From assembly GCF_025822765.1 (NCBI RefSeq), contig NZ_JACKUK010000023.1:701535-765534 (forward strand): a DNA stretch of 64,000 nt. Direction: 5' to 3'. A model generated the notes under the pieces. It made no database searches and had not been told where the DNA came from. It worked only from the letters and a program-made list of their open reading frames with translations. Shown in pieces: positions 8,071 to 15,355 of this stretch. Source of the stretch: Mycobacterium barrassiae. GTDB lineage: Bacteria; Actinomycetota; Actinomycetes; Mycobacteriales; Mycobacteriaceae. The position numbers and the translations under genes are program-made. Position 1 is the stretch's first letter, and each line of letters starts with the position of its first letter.

Positions 8071-8930
8071 ATCGCTCCGTTCAGTCCGTGCAACTCGGCC
8101 AACGCATGAATCTGTTCGAGGAAGTGGTCACACGAGCGGTGCACGAAATGGGCGAAGACAGTCGTGGTGCCGGCCGCGGCCATCTTCTCCAACGTCTCCT
8201 GCGCCGCTGCGGGATTTCCCACCGGGTCCAACGGCTTCTCCGGAGGTAGGACCAGCTCGAAGCCCGGCGGAACGTCGCGGTCCTTCAGCCACTCGGCGGC
8301 GGTGTCGGCCGATACGGCGAACGGGCACCACCCATCCGCGAGTGTGAGCGCCCGCCGCAGTGACCGTTTCGTGCGGCCGCCGACCCAGATCGGCATATGT
8401 GGCTGCAGCGCACAGGGATCGATGGTGAGACCGCTGAAGGAGTAGAACTCACCGTCGTATACCGGTTCGTTGGTCGGCAGCGCGGCGCGCAGCGCCCGCA
8501 GGGCATCGTCACCGCGCGCCCCGCGGTCCTCGAACGGCGCGCCGAGCAGATCGAACTCCTCGCGCAGCGATCCGACGCCGACGCCGAGGATCACTCGGCC
8601 CTTGCTGACATGATCCAGTGTGCCGTAACGCTTTACGATCGCGAGCGGATGGTGGTAGCCGAGCACCAGGGTCATGGTCGCCAGCCTGATCCGCTCGGTG
8701 CGCGCCGCGATGTAGCCCAACGTGGCCAACGGATCCCAGTAACGTGCGCCGCGCCTGCCGGCCTCGGACGAGGGTATGCCGATGTGCTCGCTGCATGTCA
8801 GGTGGTAGTAACCCAGCCGATCCGCTGCCTCGGCGATCCGCCCGATGTCCTCGATGGTGGCGTCGCGTTCCCACGTCAGTGCGGCGCCGCCGACGTTGGT
8901 GACCACCGGCGTCGCGATGCCGATCTTCAC
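8067..8930 (-). CDS. LLM class F420-dependent oxidoreductase
   Basis: This 287-residue enzyme opens KIGIATPVVTNVGG and contains YYHLTCSEHIGIP, the F420-contacting strand, and the KRYGTLDHVSKGRVILGVGVGSLREEFDLLG motif typical of LLM proteins. The start is set at the GTG at 8930 because it overlaps the TauD stop codon as GTGA and matches where homologous sequence begins. The longer in-frame extension to 9053 reads through TauD coding sequence and looks non-native (rich in Arg/His). It is the second LLM of this operon, suggesting two successive flavin/F420 steps. Confidence 0.88.
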   Translation of the reverse strand: MKIGIATPVVTNVGGAALTWERDATIEDIGRIAEAADRLGYYHLTCSEHIGIPSSEAGRRGARYWDPLATLGYIAARTERIRLATMTLVLGYHHPLAIVKRYGTLDHVSKGRVILGVGVGSLREEFDLLGAPFEDRGARGDDALRALRAALPTNEPVYDGEFYSFSGLTIDPCALQPHMPIWVGGRTKRSLRRALTLADGWCPFAVSADTAAEWLKDRDVPPGFELVLPPEKPLDPVGNPAAAQETLEKMAAAGTTTVFAHFVHRSCDHFLEQIHALAELHGLNGAI

Positions 8931-9757
8931 TGCAAAGGCTCTTCGCCCGCGAGGATCGTGCGGTGCATGAGACGCCCGCTGTCGACGGGATACTCCAGCA
9001 CCCGGTGCATCGTGCCGGTGTTGTCCCACATCAGCAGGTCCCCGGGTTCCCACTCGTGGTGGTAGACGTACTGCGGCTGGGTCGCCCAGTCACGCAGACG
9101 GGCAAGCAGCGCGCGGCTTTCCTCCACCGGCATGCCGATCACGTAATCGGCTGTCGCGCCGAGTAGAAGGGACTTGCGACCGGAACGATGTGTCCACACG
9201 ATGGGACACGACTTCGTCGGCGACTTCTGCCAGAACGTGATCTCCTCGTAGCTCATCTCGGGGCGGACGTAGTACTGCGACCGCTCGGCGCTGTGGACCA
9301 CGCGAAGATCGGCGATGAGTTCTTTGTCCGATTCCGGGAGATCGTCGTACGCCGCATAGGTATTGCAGAATTCGGTGTCGCCGCCCGTCTCGGACAGCTT
9401 GACCGCCCGCAGCAGCGTCGCAAGATTCGGGTAAGGCTGCAGCGAACCGTCGAAGTGCCAGAACATCGAGCCCTTGAGGTACTCGGCGCGCTGATTGACG
9501 TCCTTGTCGAGCGAGATTTTGTAGATGCCGCTCTCCCCCTCGTTCGCGGGAATGTCGCCGAGCGTTCTGGCGATCGCGACCTGTTGTTCGTCGGCGATGT
9601 CGAGTCCGCGGAAGAAGACGACACCGCGCTGCTCGAGGATCGCGCGGATGTTGGCCGCCTCGGCGCCGCTGAGCAATGTGTCGAGGTCGGTTCTGATCTC
9701 GCTGCCGATCCGCGGGGTGAGGTCGACGACGTCGAGTTGTGCAGAGGTGATTCCCAT
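8927..9757 (-). CDS. TauD/TfdA family Fe(II)/2-oxoglutarate dioxygenase
   Basis: This 276-residue enzyme should couple 2-oxoglutarate decarboxylation to hydroxylation of a substrate, as in taurine or 2,4-D degradation. The facial triad is clear: H101 and D103 in FWHFDGS, and H251 in TGTMHRV. R262 and R266 in the following strand (SGRLMHRTI) are placed to bind 2-oxoglutarate carboxylate. The N-terminus ILEQRGVVFFRGLDI is also family-typical. It starts six bases after the small upstream gene and overlaps the downstream LLM start. The substrate may be the ether, sulfonate or aryl-oxy group removed before or after Rieske attack; this is inference. Confidence 0.92.
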   Translation of the reverse strand: MGITSAQLDVVDLTPRIGSEIRTDLDTLLSGAEAANIRAILEQRGVVFFRGLDIADEQQVAIARTLGDIPANEGESGIYKISLDKDVNQRAEYLKGSMFWHFDGSLQPYPNLATLLRAVKLSETGGDTEFCNTYAAYDDLPESDKELIADLRVVHSAERSQYYVRPEMSYEEITFWQKSPTKSCPIVWTHRSGRKSLLLGATADYVIGMPVEESRALLARLRDWATQPQYVYHHEWEPGDLLMWDNTGTMHRVLEYPVDSGRLMHRTILAGEEPLQ

Positions 9758-9763
9758 GACGAG

Positions 9764-10087
9764 TCAGCTCACTCTCGTCAGGATGGTATTGGCCGAATGC
9801 TTCACGCGCGGTTGCTTCCACAGTTCCACCGCCAGTGACACGGTGATGAGCGAGTAGAGCAGGTTACGCAGGTTCGCGACATCCTCGGGCAGCGGCTCGG
9901 AGTAGTCGAACTTGTCGATGTACGCGACCGCTTCCTCGGCGAACGGGAAGACCTCGTCGTAGAACGCCTGGATCTGCTCCATCGAGGAGTTCACCCGCTT
10001 GACGTAGCGCTGGTGACCGTCCTCGATGGCCCATTCGTCGACCAGGTGCTCGAGTTTGGAGAACTCCGGTGGCAGAAGCGAACTCAT
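9764..10087 (-). CDS. Small conserved protein next to Rieske oxygenase, unknown function
   Basis: This 107-residue mostly helical, soluble protein (MSSLLPPEFSKLEHLVDEWAIEDGHQRYVKRVNSSMEQ...) has no signal peptide and no motif I recognise. It overlaps the Rieske gene as ATGA and precedes TauD by six bases, so it is translated with them. The amphipathic helices and the YVKRVNSSMEQIQAFYDEVFPFAEEAVAYI stretch suggest a helical bundle, perhaps an accessory or small subunit to the oxygenase. It does not look like a classical Rieske beta subunit, which is larger and of NTF2 fold. Confidence 0.7.
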   Translation of the reverse strand: MSSLLPPEFSKLEHLVDEWAIEDGHQRYVKRVNSSMEQIQAFYDEVFPFAEEAVAYIDKFDYSEPLPEDVANLRNLLYSLITVSLAVELWKQPRVKHSANTILTRVS

Positions 10088-11367
10088 GATCCGGCCTTCT
10101 CCTTCTCCCCGGCTTCTACGTAGTCGCCGACGACCTTGTGCAGATGGCGCAGCAGGATCTCCTCGTCATTCATGGTGAAGTGGGTGAGAACGCCGCTGTT
10201 CAGCATTGCCTGCAGGCCTTCGGACGGGCTGGCGTCCTCGAGGATGATGTCGTTGAGGAAGGTCACGGTCAGTTCCTGGCCCAACCGTTCGCGATGCGTC
10301 GTCGGCGGCTGGTAGTACGCCTCGGTCTCGAAGATGTGCGAATGCGGACCGGTGGGCCAGTGCGTGTGCACCGTGTACCCCGACGCGCCGAAGATCAGCA
10401 CGAAGTTCGGGAAGAACTGATACGAGTCGAAACCGTACTTCTCCGATCGTGTCGGATTGATTCCCGGCGGCATCGGCCCCCGGTCGATCCGCTTGTTCCA
10501 CGGGCCCGCCGCACTGGCCTCGAAGACGCATTCGATCGGTTTGGAGTACGGCGTCTTGCGCGACGGCTCGCCGGCGAAGGAGAACATCCGGTGGGGACCC
10601 TTGAGTTGATAGGCGAGCGCATCGGTGAACGGGTTCGGTTGGTCGAACGCTTCCCTGGCCTCCGCGGTGACCGCCCCGAACGAGGAGGCGTGCAGATATG
10701 GGCCGTGGTAGCTCTCGGCGAAGCTGTCGACGAAAATCTTCCAGTTGCACTGCAATTCGGCCTTGAACCGATAGAGCTGGTGCGGCCCCTCGAACAAGTA
10801 CCCCTCGAGATCGTGCGCGAGCTCGCCGAGATATGACCGCAGCGGCTCGGTGTTGTGCGGGTTGAGGTTGACGAAGATGAACCCCTCCCATACCTCACAC
10901 TGCACCGCGGGCACCCGGCAACTGTCGGCGTCGAAGTCGAGCAGCAGGTCCTTGCGGGTGGCCGAGTGCAACGAGCCGTCGAGCTTGTAGCGCCAGCCGT
11001 GGAACCGGCAGTACAGCAGCGGCGCGCGGCCCTCGATCTCCTGGAACGGATCGTCCTCCCACAGCATCTTGTTGCCGCGGTGCGGGCAGATGTTGTGCAT
11101 GGCGCGGATCACGCCGTCCTTGCCGCGCACGATGATGAGCGAGGTGTTGAGGAACGTCAGCTCACGGGTGAAGTAGCTGCCCGACTTCGGCACCCGCTCG
11201 ACCCGCCCGACATACAGCCAGGTCTTGCGGAAGACGTGCTCGCGTTCCTTCTCGTAGAACTCCTCGGAGACGCAGTCCTCAAGTGACACCGGGCCGCGGC
11301 CGAGTTCGGGATAGGCATCGGTCCAATGTCCGCTTTCGGGTTTCGTCACCAGGCTGTCGTGACTCAT
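10084..11367 (-). CDS. Rieske [2Fe-2S] aromatic-ring-hydroxylating oxygenase, alpha subunit
   Basis: This 427-residue oxygenase has a Rieske domain with C94-x-H96 (CPHRG) and C120-xx-H123 (CRFHGW). The catalytic domain supplies the mononuclear iron site D214, H221, H226 in VDSFAESYHGPYLH. The two Rieske half-motifs are 23 residues apart instead of the more usual 15-17, so there is a loop insertion (WEDDPFQEIEGRAP). The ATG at 11367 follows GAGGAG; the open frame extends to 11652 but that part lies in the LysR promoter and coding region. It heads the six-gene operon. No ferredoxin or reductase gene is nearby, so electrons must come from elsewhere. Confidence 0.92.
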   Translation of the reverse strand: MSHDSLVTKPESGHWTDAYPELGRGPVSLEDCVSEEFYEKEREHVFRKTWLYVGRVERVPKSGSYFTRELTFLNTSLIIVRGKDGVIRAMHNICPHRGNKMLWEDDPFQEIEGRAPLLYCRFHGWRYKLDGSLHSATRKDLLLDFDADSCRVPAVQCEVWEGFIFVNLNPHNTEPLRSYLGELAHDLEGYLFEGPHQLYRFKAELQCNWKIFVDSFAESYHGPYLHASSFGAVTAEAREAFDQPNPFTDALAYQLKGPHRMFSFAGEPSRKTPYSKPIECVFEASAAGPWNKRIDRGPMPPGINPTRSEKYGFDSYQFFPNFVLIFGASGYTVHTHWPTGPHSHIFETEAYYQPPTTHRERLGQELTVTFLNDIILEDASPSEGLQAMLNSGVLTHFTMNDEEILLRHLHKVVGDYVEAGEKEKAGS

Positions 11368-11448
11368 GAGGCACTCCTCAGACTCGACCCCGATTACAGA
11401 TGGGCCGACGCTAACAGCTGCGGAAATGGCGAAAACAGATGCAGAACC

Positions 11449-11463
11449 GCAACACCCTGTTGC
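11449..11463. promoter_or_regulatory. Palindrome in the LysR/Rieske divergent promoter
   Basis: GCAACA-CCC-TGTTGC is a perfect inverted repeat in the 112-base region between the Rieske start (11367) and the preferred LysR start (11480). LysR regulators bind dyads around a T-N11-A core in exactly such divergent promoters, so this is a candidate operator. It would be coding if the LysR gene began at the upstream ATG at 11426. Confidence 0.5.
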
Positions 11464-11479
11464 ATATTTGGAACACCTG

Positions 11480-12397
11480 ATGGAACAGAACCTGCCCTTT
11501 GATCTCGACGCCCTGCTGGTATTCGGCAAGGTCGTCGAAAACCGCAGCCTGTCGAAGGCGGCCGCGCTGCTCGGCATGCCCAAGTCCACGGTGAGCCGCA
11601 AACTGACCAAGCTCGAAGCCGATCTCGGCATCAAGCTGCTGCGCAAGAACACGCATCAGCTCACCGTCACCGACCTCGGCGAGAAGGTCTACAGCCACGC
11701 CGTGAACATCCTGGCGGAGGCCAACGACGTCCGCGCCCTGGTCGAGGGCAGCAGGGCGGAGCCGCAGGGCGAGCTGAGGGTCGCGATTCCGATCTTCCTC
11801 GGTATCGACTACGCGTCCCGCGTCGGCGCGGCATTCCTTCAGCACTACCCCCAGTCGCGGCTGGACATCAGGTTGGTGGACAACCTCGTCGACCCGGTCA
11901 AGGACGGGTTCGACGTGGTGTTCGGCACCGGGCCGCTTCAGGATTCGACGTTGATCGCGCGGAAGGTGTTCAGTCTCGAGCTCTTCCTGTGCGCCTCACC
12001 GGACTTCGTCGCCCGGCTGCCCGGACCGATCACCGATCCCGCACAGCTGGACACCGTCCCGTTCGTCGACTTCGGCTTCGGCGGGCCACGCAAGATGAGC
12101 GTGGCAAGACTCAAGCGCCGCTACGAGCTGTCGCCGCAGGTGCGGGCGCGCGCCAACAACTTTCAGGTGTGCAAACAGTACATTCTGGAGGGGCTCGGGA
12201 TCGGCGTCATGCCCACGCAGATCATCTGCACCACCGAACTGCGGGAGGGCAGCATCGTCCCCGTCCTTCCGGAGTGGAAGCTCGACGCGATGGATGTCCA
12301 CATGATCTATCCGTTCGAGCTCTCGTTCTCCACGCTCATCACCGCGTTCTACGAGACCGCCTGCCAGATCATCGTCGAGAACTCCGCACGAACCTGA
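11480..12397 (+). CDS. LysR family transcriptional regulator
   Basis: This 305-residue regulator has an N-terminal winged helix-turn-helix (FDLDALLVFGKVVENRSLSKAAALLGMPKSTVSRKLTKLEADLGIKLLRKNTHQLTVTDLGE). A LysR effector-binding domain (LRVAIPIFLGIDYASRVGAAFLQHYPQSRLDIRL...) fills the rest. It is divergent from the Rieske-TauD-LLM operon, the classical arrangement for a LysR activator of a catabolic operon, and the effector is probably a pathway intermediate. The ATG at 11480 gives a family-typical N-terminus; an in-frame ATG at 11426 would add 18 residues. The EthD gene follows after ten bases. Confidence 0.88.
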   Translation: MEQNLPFDLDALLVFGKVVENRSLSKAAALLGMPKSTVSRKLTKLEADLGIKLLRKNTHQLTVTDLGEKVYSHAVNILAEANDVRALVEGSRAEPQGELRVAIPIFLGIDYASRVGAAFLQHYPQSRLDIRLVDNLVDPVKDGFDVVFGTGPLQDSTLIARKVFSLELFLCASPDFVARLPGPITDPAQLDTVPFVDFGFGGPRKMSVARLKRRYELSPQVRARANNFQVCKQYILEGLGIGVMPTQIICTTELREGSIVPVLPEWKLDAMDVHMIYPFELSFSTLITAFYETACQIIVENSART

Positions 12398-12407
12398 GGT
12401 GAGGTGA

Positions 12408-12821
12408 ATGTTCAAGCAAGTCTGTTTCTTTCGCAAGCGTCCGGACATGACGATGGACGAGTTCATCGACTATTACGAGAACCAGCACTCCCGGCTGTCG
12501 GAGCGGATGGGGCGGTCGCCGTCGATACCCAACGCGGTGCGATACGTGCGGCGCTACCTGACACCCGAGCGCAATCCGGTGACGGGCGAGGTGATCGATC
12601 CGGGCTACCACTGCATCATGGAGATCTGGTGGAACAGCCGCGAAGACTTCGAGAACTCACAACGCATCATCGCCGACGCCGAACGGCTGCCCGACATCAT
12701 GGCGGATGAGGCGAAACTCTTCGCCACCCACAGCAACCCGATGTGCTCGGTAGTCGAATACGACTCACCGATGGGGCCGCAGGGGCAGCTGCCGCGCGTC
12801 GAACTAGTCTACGAGGATTGA
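12408..12821 (+). CDS. EthD domain protein
   Basis: This 137-residue dimeric alpha-beta barrel protein has the EthD signature at its start: FKQVCFFRKRPDMTMDEFIDYYENQHSRL, with the conserved YxxxH pair. The family includes EthD of ether (ETBE) degradation and several small enzymes of polyketide or xenobiotic pathways. It begins ten bases after the LysR stop, so it is likely co-transcribed with the regulator and part of the same pathway as the divergent oxygenase operon. Whether it is catalytic or an accessory cannot be told. Confidence 0.85.
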   Translation: MFKQVCFFRKRPDMTMDEFIDYYENQHSRLSERMGRSPSIPNAVRYVRRYLTPERNPVTGEVIDPGYHCIMEIWWNSREDFENSQRIIADAERLPDIMADEAKLFATHSNPMCSVVEYDSPMGPQGQLPRVELVYED

Positions 12822-12847
12822 AGATCGGGCTTTCATCGCTTTCGACG

Positions 12848-12882
12848 AAATGCAGCGAAAGTTCGAGTGAACGTCTGCATTT
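12848..12882. repeat. Nested stem-loop between convergent genes (possible terminator)
   Basis: AAATGCAG (12848-12855) and CTGCATTT (12875-12882) pair perfectly. Inside the loop GTTC-GAGT-GAAC makes a second small stem. It lies between the 3' ends of the EthD gene and the deazaflavin-dependent gene on the opposite strand, a usual place for a bidirectional terminator, and the TTTTG after the stem fits this for the plus strand. Confidence 0.5.
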
Positions 12883-12910
12883 TGTTGATACCGATGCGCC
12901 GCGGGTGGAT

Positions 12911-13402
12911 CTAGGCCTCGGTGAACACGTCGATGTTCTCCACGGGAGTCAGCATCACCACCGGGATGTGTCGCGTCGTCGCCTTCTGATAGTTGAGGTA
13001 CGGCGGAAACACCCGCGCCATGTAGTCCCAGATCCTATGCCGCTCTTCACCTTCGGGTTCCCGCCATGTCGCCCGGAACGCTTGGGTGGCGACCTGTACG
13101 TCGACGTGATCGCCGGCGCGGATGTTGAGATACCACTCGGGGTGTTGGTCCGCGCCACCCTTGGACGCGACGATGACGATCTCGCCGCCGATGTTGCCGT
13201 AGATCAGCGGAACGATCTGCGTCCTGCCCGACTTGCGGCCCTTGACCCTGATCAAGCAATGGGTCGTGAAGCGATGTCCGCCGACATCGCTGATGTCTAC
13301 GACATGGCCCGCCGCGCCGCCCGATCGCAGGTACATGTCCCGGTGCTGGGCGGCCCATTCGCGGCGTTTCTGCCGGATGGCGGCTGCCGATTCGTCGCTC
13401 AT
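12911..13402 (-). CDS. Deazaflavin (F420)-dependent nitroreductase-family protein
   Basis: This 163-residue split-barrel protein belongs to the Ddn-like family. It carries VKGRKSGRTQIVPLIYGNIGGEIVIVASKGGADQHPEWYLNIRAGDHVDVQV, the diagnostic strand and GGA-x-HP-x-WY motif that shapes the F420 pocket. Members reduce quinones or activate nitroimidazoles. The ATG at 13402 is preferred because MSDESAAAIRQKRREW resembles the family N-terminus; the extension to 13447 does not. It stands alone, convergent with the EthD gene. Confidence 0.85.
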   Translation of the reverse strand: MSDESAAAIRQKRREWAAQHRDMYLRSGGAAGHVVDISDVGGHRFTTHCLIRVKGRKSGRTQIVPLIYGNIGGEIVIVASKGGADQHPEWYLNIRAGDHVDVQVATQAFRATWREPEGEERHRIWDYMARVFPPYLNYQKATTRHIPVVMLTPVENIDVFTEA

Positions 13403-13446
13403 TGCGCCTCTTCCTGATGGCCTTCCCGATACATACCATGGCCCCA

Positions 13447-13605
13447 ATGACCGATTTGCTCAATGGCATCCCGAGGGTCGACCCCACGGCCGAACCGTCG
13501 TGGATGCTGCGGGCGGTCGGCACGATCCTCGCGTCGTACGCGGTGAAAACCGATGGGGTCCGCACCATCAACGTCTTCCGGTTGTCCCCCGACGGCGGGG
13601 TTTAG
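13447..13605 (+). CDS. Possible small protein, unknown
   Basis: A 52-residue open frame (MTDLLNGIPRVDPTAEPSWML...) starts 45 bases from the divergent nitroreductase-family gene. Codon third positions are GC-rich as in neighbours, and the peptide is not low-complexity. There is no recognisable domain, no clear ribosome site (CATGGCCCCA upstream) and no signal peptide. It could be a leaderless small gene or a chance frame. Confidence 0.3.
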   Translation: MTDLLNGIPRVDPTAEPSWMLRAVGTILASYAVKTDGVRTINVFRLSPDGGV

Positions 13606-13634
13606 CCACTGGGCGGGCGGGCGAACCTCGACGC

Positions 13635-13790
13635 ATGGAGCCTACGAACGATCCGCCGTCGACGCCCAAGGACGCCACCAAGGCGACCGACGAGCAGCGC
13701 GAGATGCAGGACAAGCTCGACCATCAGAACGACGATCCCGAAGCCCCTGGCGGGCATCAGACGAAGGATCAGGTCGCCGACGAAACCTAG
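13635..13790 (+). CDS. Small hydrophilic, probably disordered protein
   Basis: This 51-residue frame (MEPTNDPPSTPKDATKATDE...) is strongly charged and rich in Asp, Glu, Lys, Pro and Thr, with no hydrophobic core. Composition of this kind is typical of small stress-related hydrophilic proteins, and is not what a random frame in a GC-rich genome gives (those tend to be Arg/Ala/Pro-rich). Its stop at 13790 abuts the stop of the convergent esterase gene at 13791. Function unknown. Confidence 0.5.
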   Translation: MEPTNDPPSTPKDATKATDEQREMQDKLDHQNDDPEAPGGHQTKDQVADET

Positions 13791-14642
13791 TCACCTACCG
13801 TGCGTGGCGAAGAATTGGGCGCTGGCGTTCGAGGCGTCCAGCCAGGTGTGCCCGCCGCCGTCGATCTGGATGAGCGAGACCTCGGTGCCGTTGGCGCAGC
13901 CGGCGGCCGTGAACCGGGTGACGCCGGGCATCGGGGAATCCTCGACGGGCGCCGGGCAGCCGTCGATATCGCGCCACCGCTGGGCCATCGCCGGAGCTGC
14001 CACGATGTCGCTCGCCCCGCCTCGGCCCACCATCGCTCCACCGTTGAACGGCACGACGGGGTCCGCCGTCCCGTGGATCATCAGGACGGATACCGGTTGC
14101 GACGGGTTGCACGGCAGCGAGGAGCCCAGCGTCGCCGCCACCGAGGCGACGGCGGCGAAGACGTCGGCGCGATCACAGGCCAACCGGTTGGCCATGAATC
14201 CGCCCGCCGAGATTCCGGTGGCGAAGACCCGGCCGGGGGCGATGCCGAAGTCGCGCGTGAGCCGTTCGGCGACCGCGACGAGGAAGCCCACGTCGTCGAC
14301 CCCCTGACGGTCGGGTATCGAAGCGCCGCGCCCATCGGCCCAGCTGAGGTCGATGCCTTCGGGATAGGCGACGACAAATCCGTGCGCATCGGCAACGGCG
14401 TTGTAGTTCGTCGCCGCGGCCTGTGCGCCCCCGGTCATCCCGGAGCCGTGCAGGTTGATCACGAGCCCGTTCGGGTGTTCGAGACCCGGCGGTACGTGGA
14501 CCAGGTAGGTGCGCTGCACGCCGCCGAACGTCAGAGCGTCGGGAAAGTCGCCGCCAGGGACCGCCGAAGCCGGCACCGCGCTATAGGCGACGAAGCCCAC
14601 GAGAAGGGCGATCAGCGCCGTCGCGCGCCCGAAAATCCGCAA
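13791..14642 (-). CDS. Secreted PHB-depolymerase-like esterase
   Basis: This 283-residue alpha/beta hydrolase begins with a Sec signal peptide (MRIFGRATALIALLVGFVAYSAVPASA, likely cut after ASA). It has the esterase PHB-depolymerase layout: LVINLHGSGMTGGAQ forms the oxyanion region, GISAGG holds the nucleophilic Ser, HGTADPVVPFNGG the acid region and GGGHTW the catalytic His. Related actinobacterial proteins are feruloyl or acetyl-xylan esterases and polyester hydrolases. No lipobox Cys follows the signal, so it should be released or cell-wall associated. Confidence 0.85.
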   Translation of the reverse strand: MRIFGRATALIALLVGFVAYSAVPASAVPGGDFPDALTFGGVQRTYLVHVPPGLEHPNGLVINLHGSGMTGGAQAAATNYNAVADAHGFVVAYPEGIDLSWADGRGASIPDRQGVDDVGFLVAVAERLTRDFGIAPGRVFATGISAGGFMANRLACDRADVFAAVASVAATLGSSLPCNPSQPVSVLMIHGTADPVVPFNGGAMVGRGGASDIVAAPAMAQRWRDIDGCPAPVEDSPMPGVTRFTAAGCANGTEVSLIQIDGGGHTWLDASNASAQFFATHGR

Positions 14643-14748
14643 AGCTGGCTCCCCCGGTTGTGGACCGACAGTCGTACGGATCGCATTGTTGCCGCGCAGC
14701 CCGATTCAAAACCGCGTTACGGCAAAATGTGCTGCTCGACCGCCCGGA

Positions 14749-15198
14749 TCATCCGACCGCGAAAAGCTCCAGCTGGATGTTGTCGGGGTCGCGGAACACC
14801 ACCGTCGCGAAGGGGAACGGCTGATCCCCCGCCCTGATGCCGGAATGCTCGATGCCGAGTTCATCGAGCCGGGCCGTCCACGCCTCGAGATCGGCGCGCG
14901 TGGCGACGTTCAGCGCGAGGTGGTCCAGCCCTGTACGCGCCTCGTCGAACGGCTGCCCGTCGTTGCCGGTGTTGGTGTGCAGGCCGATCACGACGCCCGA
15001 GCGCGGTTCGACGAGCAGTTCGCCGTAGCCGGTGTCCTCACATCCGTAATGCGGGAATTTCATCGGAACCCGGTCGGCGCCGAGCAGGCGCTCATACCAG
15101 GCCAGGCTGGTCTCCAGGTCGGTGACGGTGATGGAGACGTGGTGGATTCCGGTGATTCCTACCGGTCCGCTTTGATCTGGCTGCATAACGTCGGTCAT
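14749..15198 (-). CDS. VOC (glyoxalase/bleomycin resistance) family protein
   Basis: This 149-residue protein has two beta-alpha-beta-beta-beta modules. It begins GIHHVSITVTDLETSLAWYERLLG (metal-ligand His in the first strand) and ends with a second module containing GLDHLALNV and FRDPDNIQLELF (metal-ligand Glu). It is a probable metal-dependent isomerase, lyase or dioxygenase of unknown substrate. The ATG at 15198 is chosen; the frame extends to 15327 but overlaps the SigF promoter. It diverges from the sigma factor gene. Confidence 0.85.
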   Translation of the reverse strand: MTDVMQPDQSGPVGITGIHHVSITVTDLETSLAWYERLLGADRVPMKFPHYGCEDTGYGELLVEPRSGVVIGLHTNTGNDGQPFDEARTGLDHLALNVATRADLEAWTARLDELGIEHSGIRAGDQPFPFATVVFRDPDNIQLELFAVG

Positions 15199-15261
15199 AT
15201 CAGAAACTGCCACCCGCCCCGCGTCATTGGGCGGATTCTGCGTCTCACGCCGTGTACGGTG

Positions 15262-15288
15262 GGTTTCAGGACGTCGTCCGGGGGGTAT
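15262..15288 (+). promoter_or_regulatory. SigF-type promoter upstream of the sigma factor gene
   Basis: GGTTT (15262-15266) and GGGTAT (15283-15288) are separated by 16 bases. This is the mycobacterial SigF consensus (GGTTT, N15-17, GGGTA) without mismatch. It is 67 bases upstream of the sigma factor start at 15356, so the sigma factor gene is predicted to be under SigF-type, perhaps auto-, control. Confidence 0.75.
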
Positions 15289-15355
15289 AGCCCGGACCAC
15301 GAGAGGTTCAGATCCGAGCCGCGTCATGCACTACGCAGTACCGGATAGGGGCTTC

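Noticed and set aside
6334-8109. 591-aa plus-strand open frame
   Set aside because: It lies antisense to two recognisable genes (LLM and CMD) and has the Arg/His/Gly/Asp-rich composition typical of GC-rich antisense frames.
11367-11652. N-terminal extension of the Rieske oxygenase
   Set aside because: The extra 95 residues would be antisense to the LysR gene and lack homology; a good ribosome site supports the ATG at 11367.
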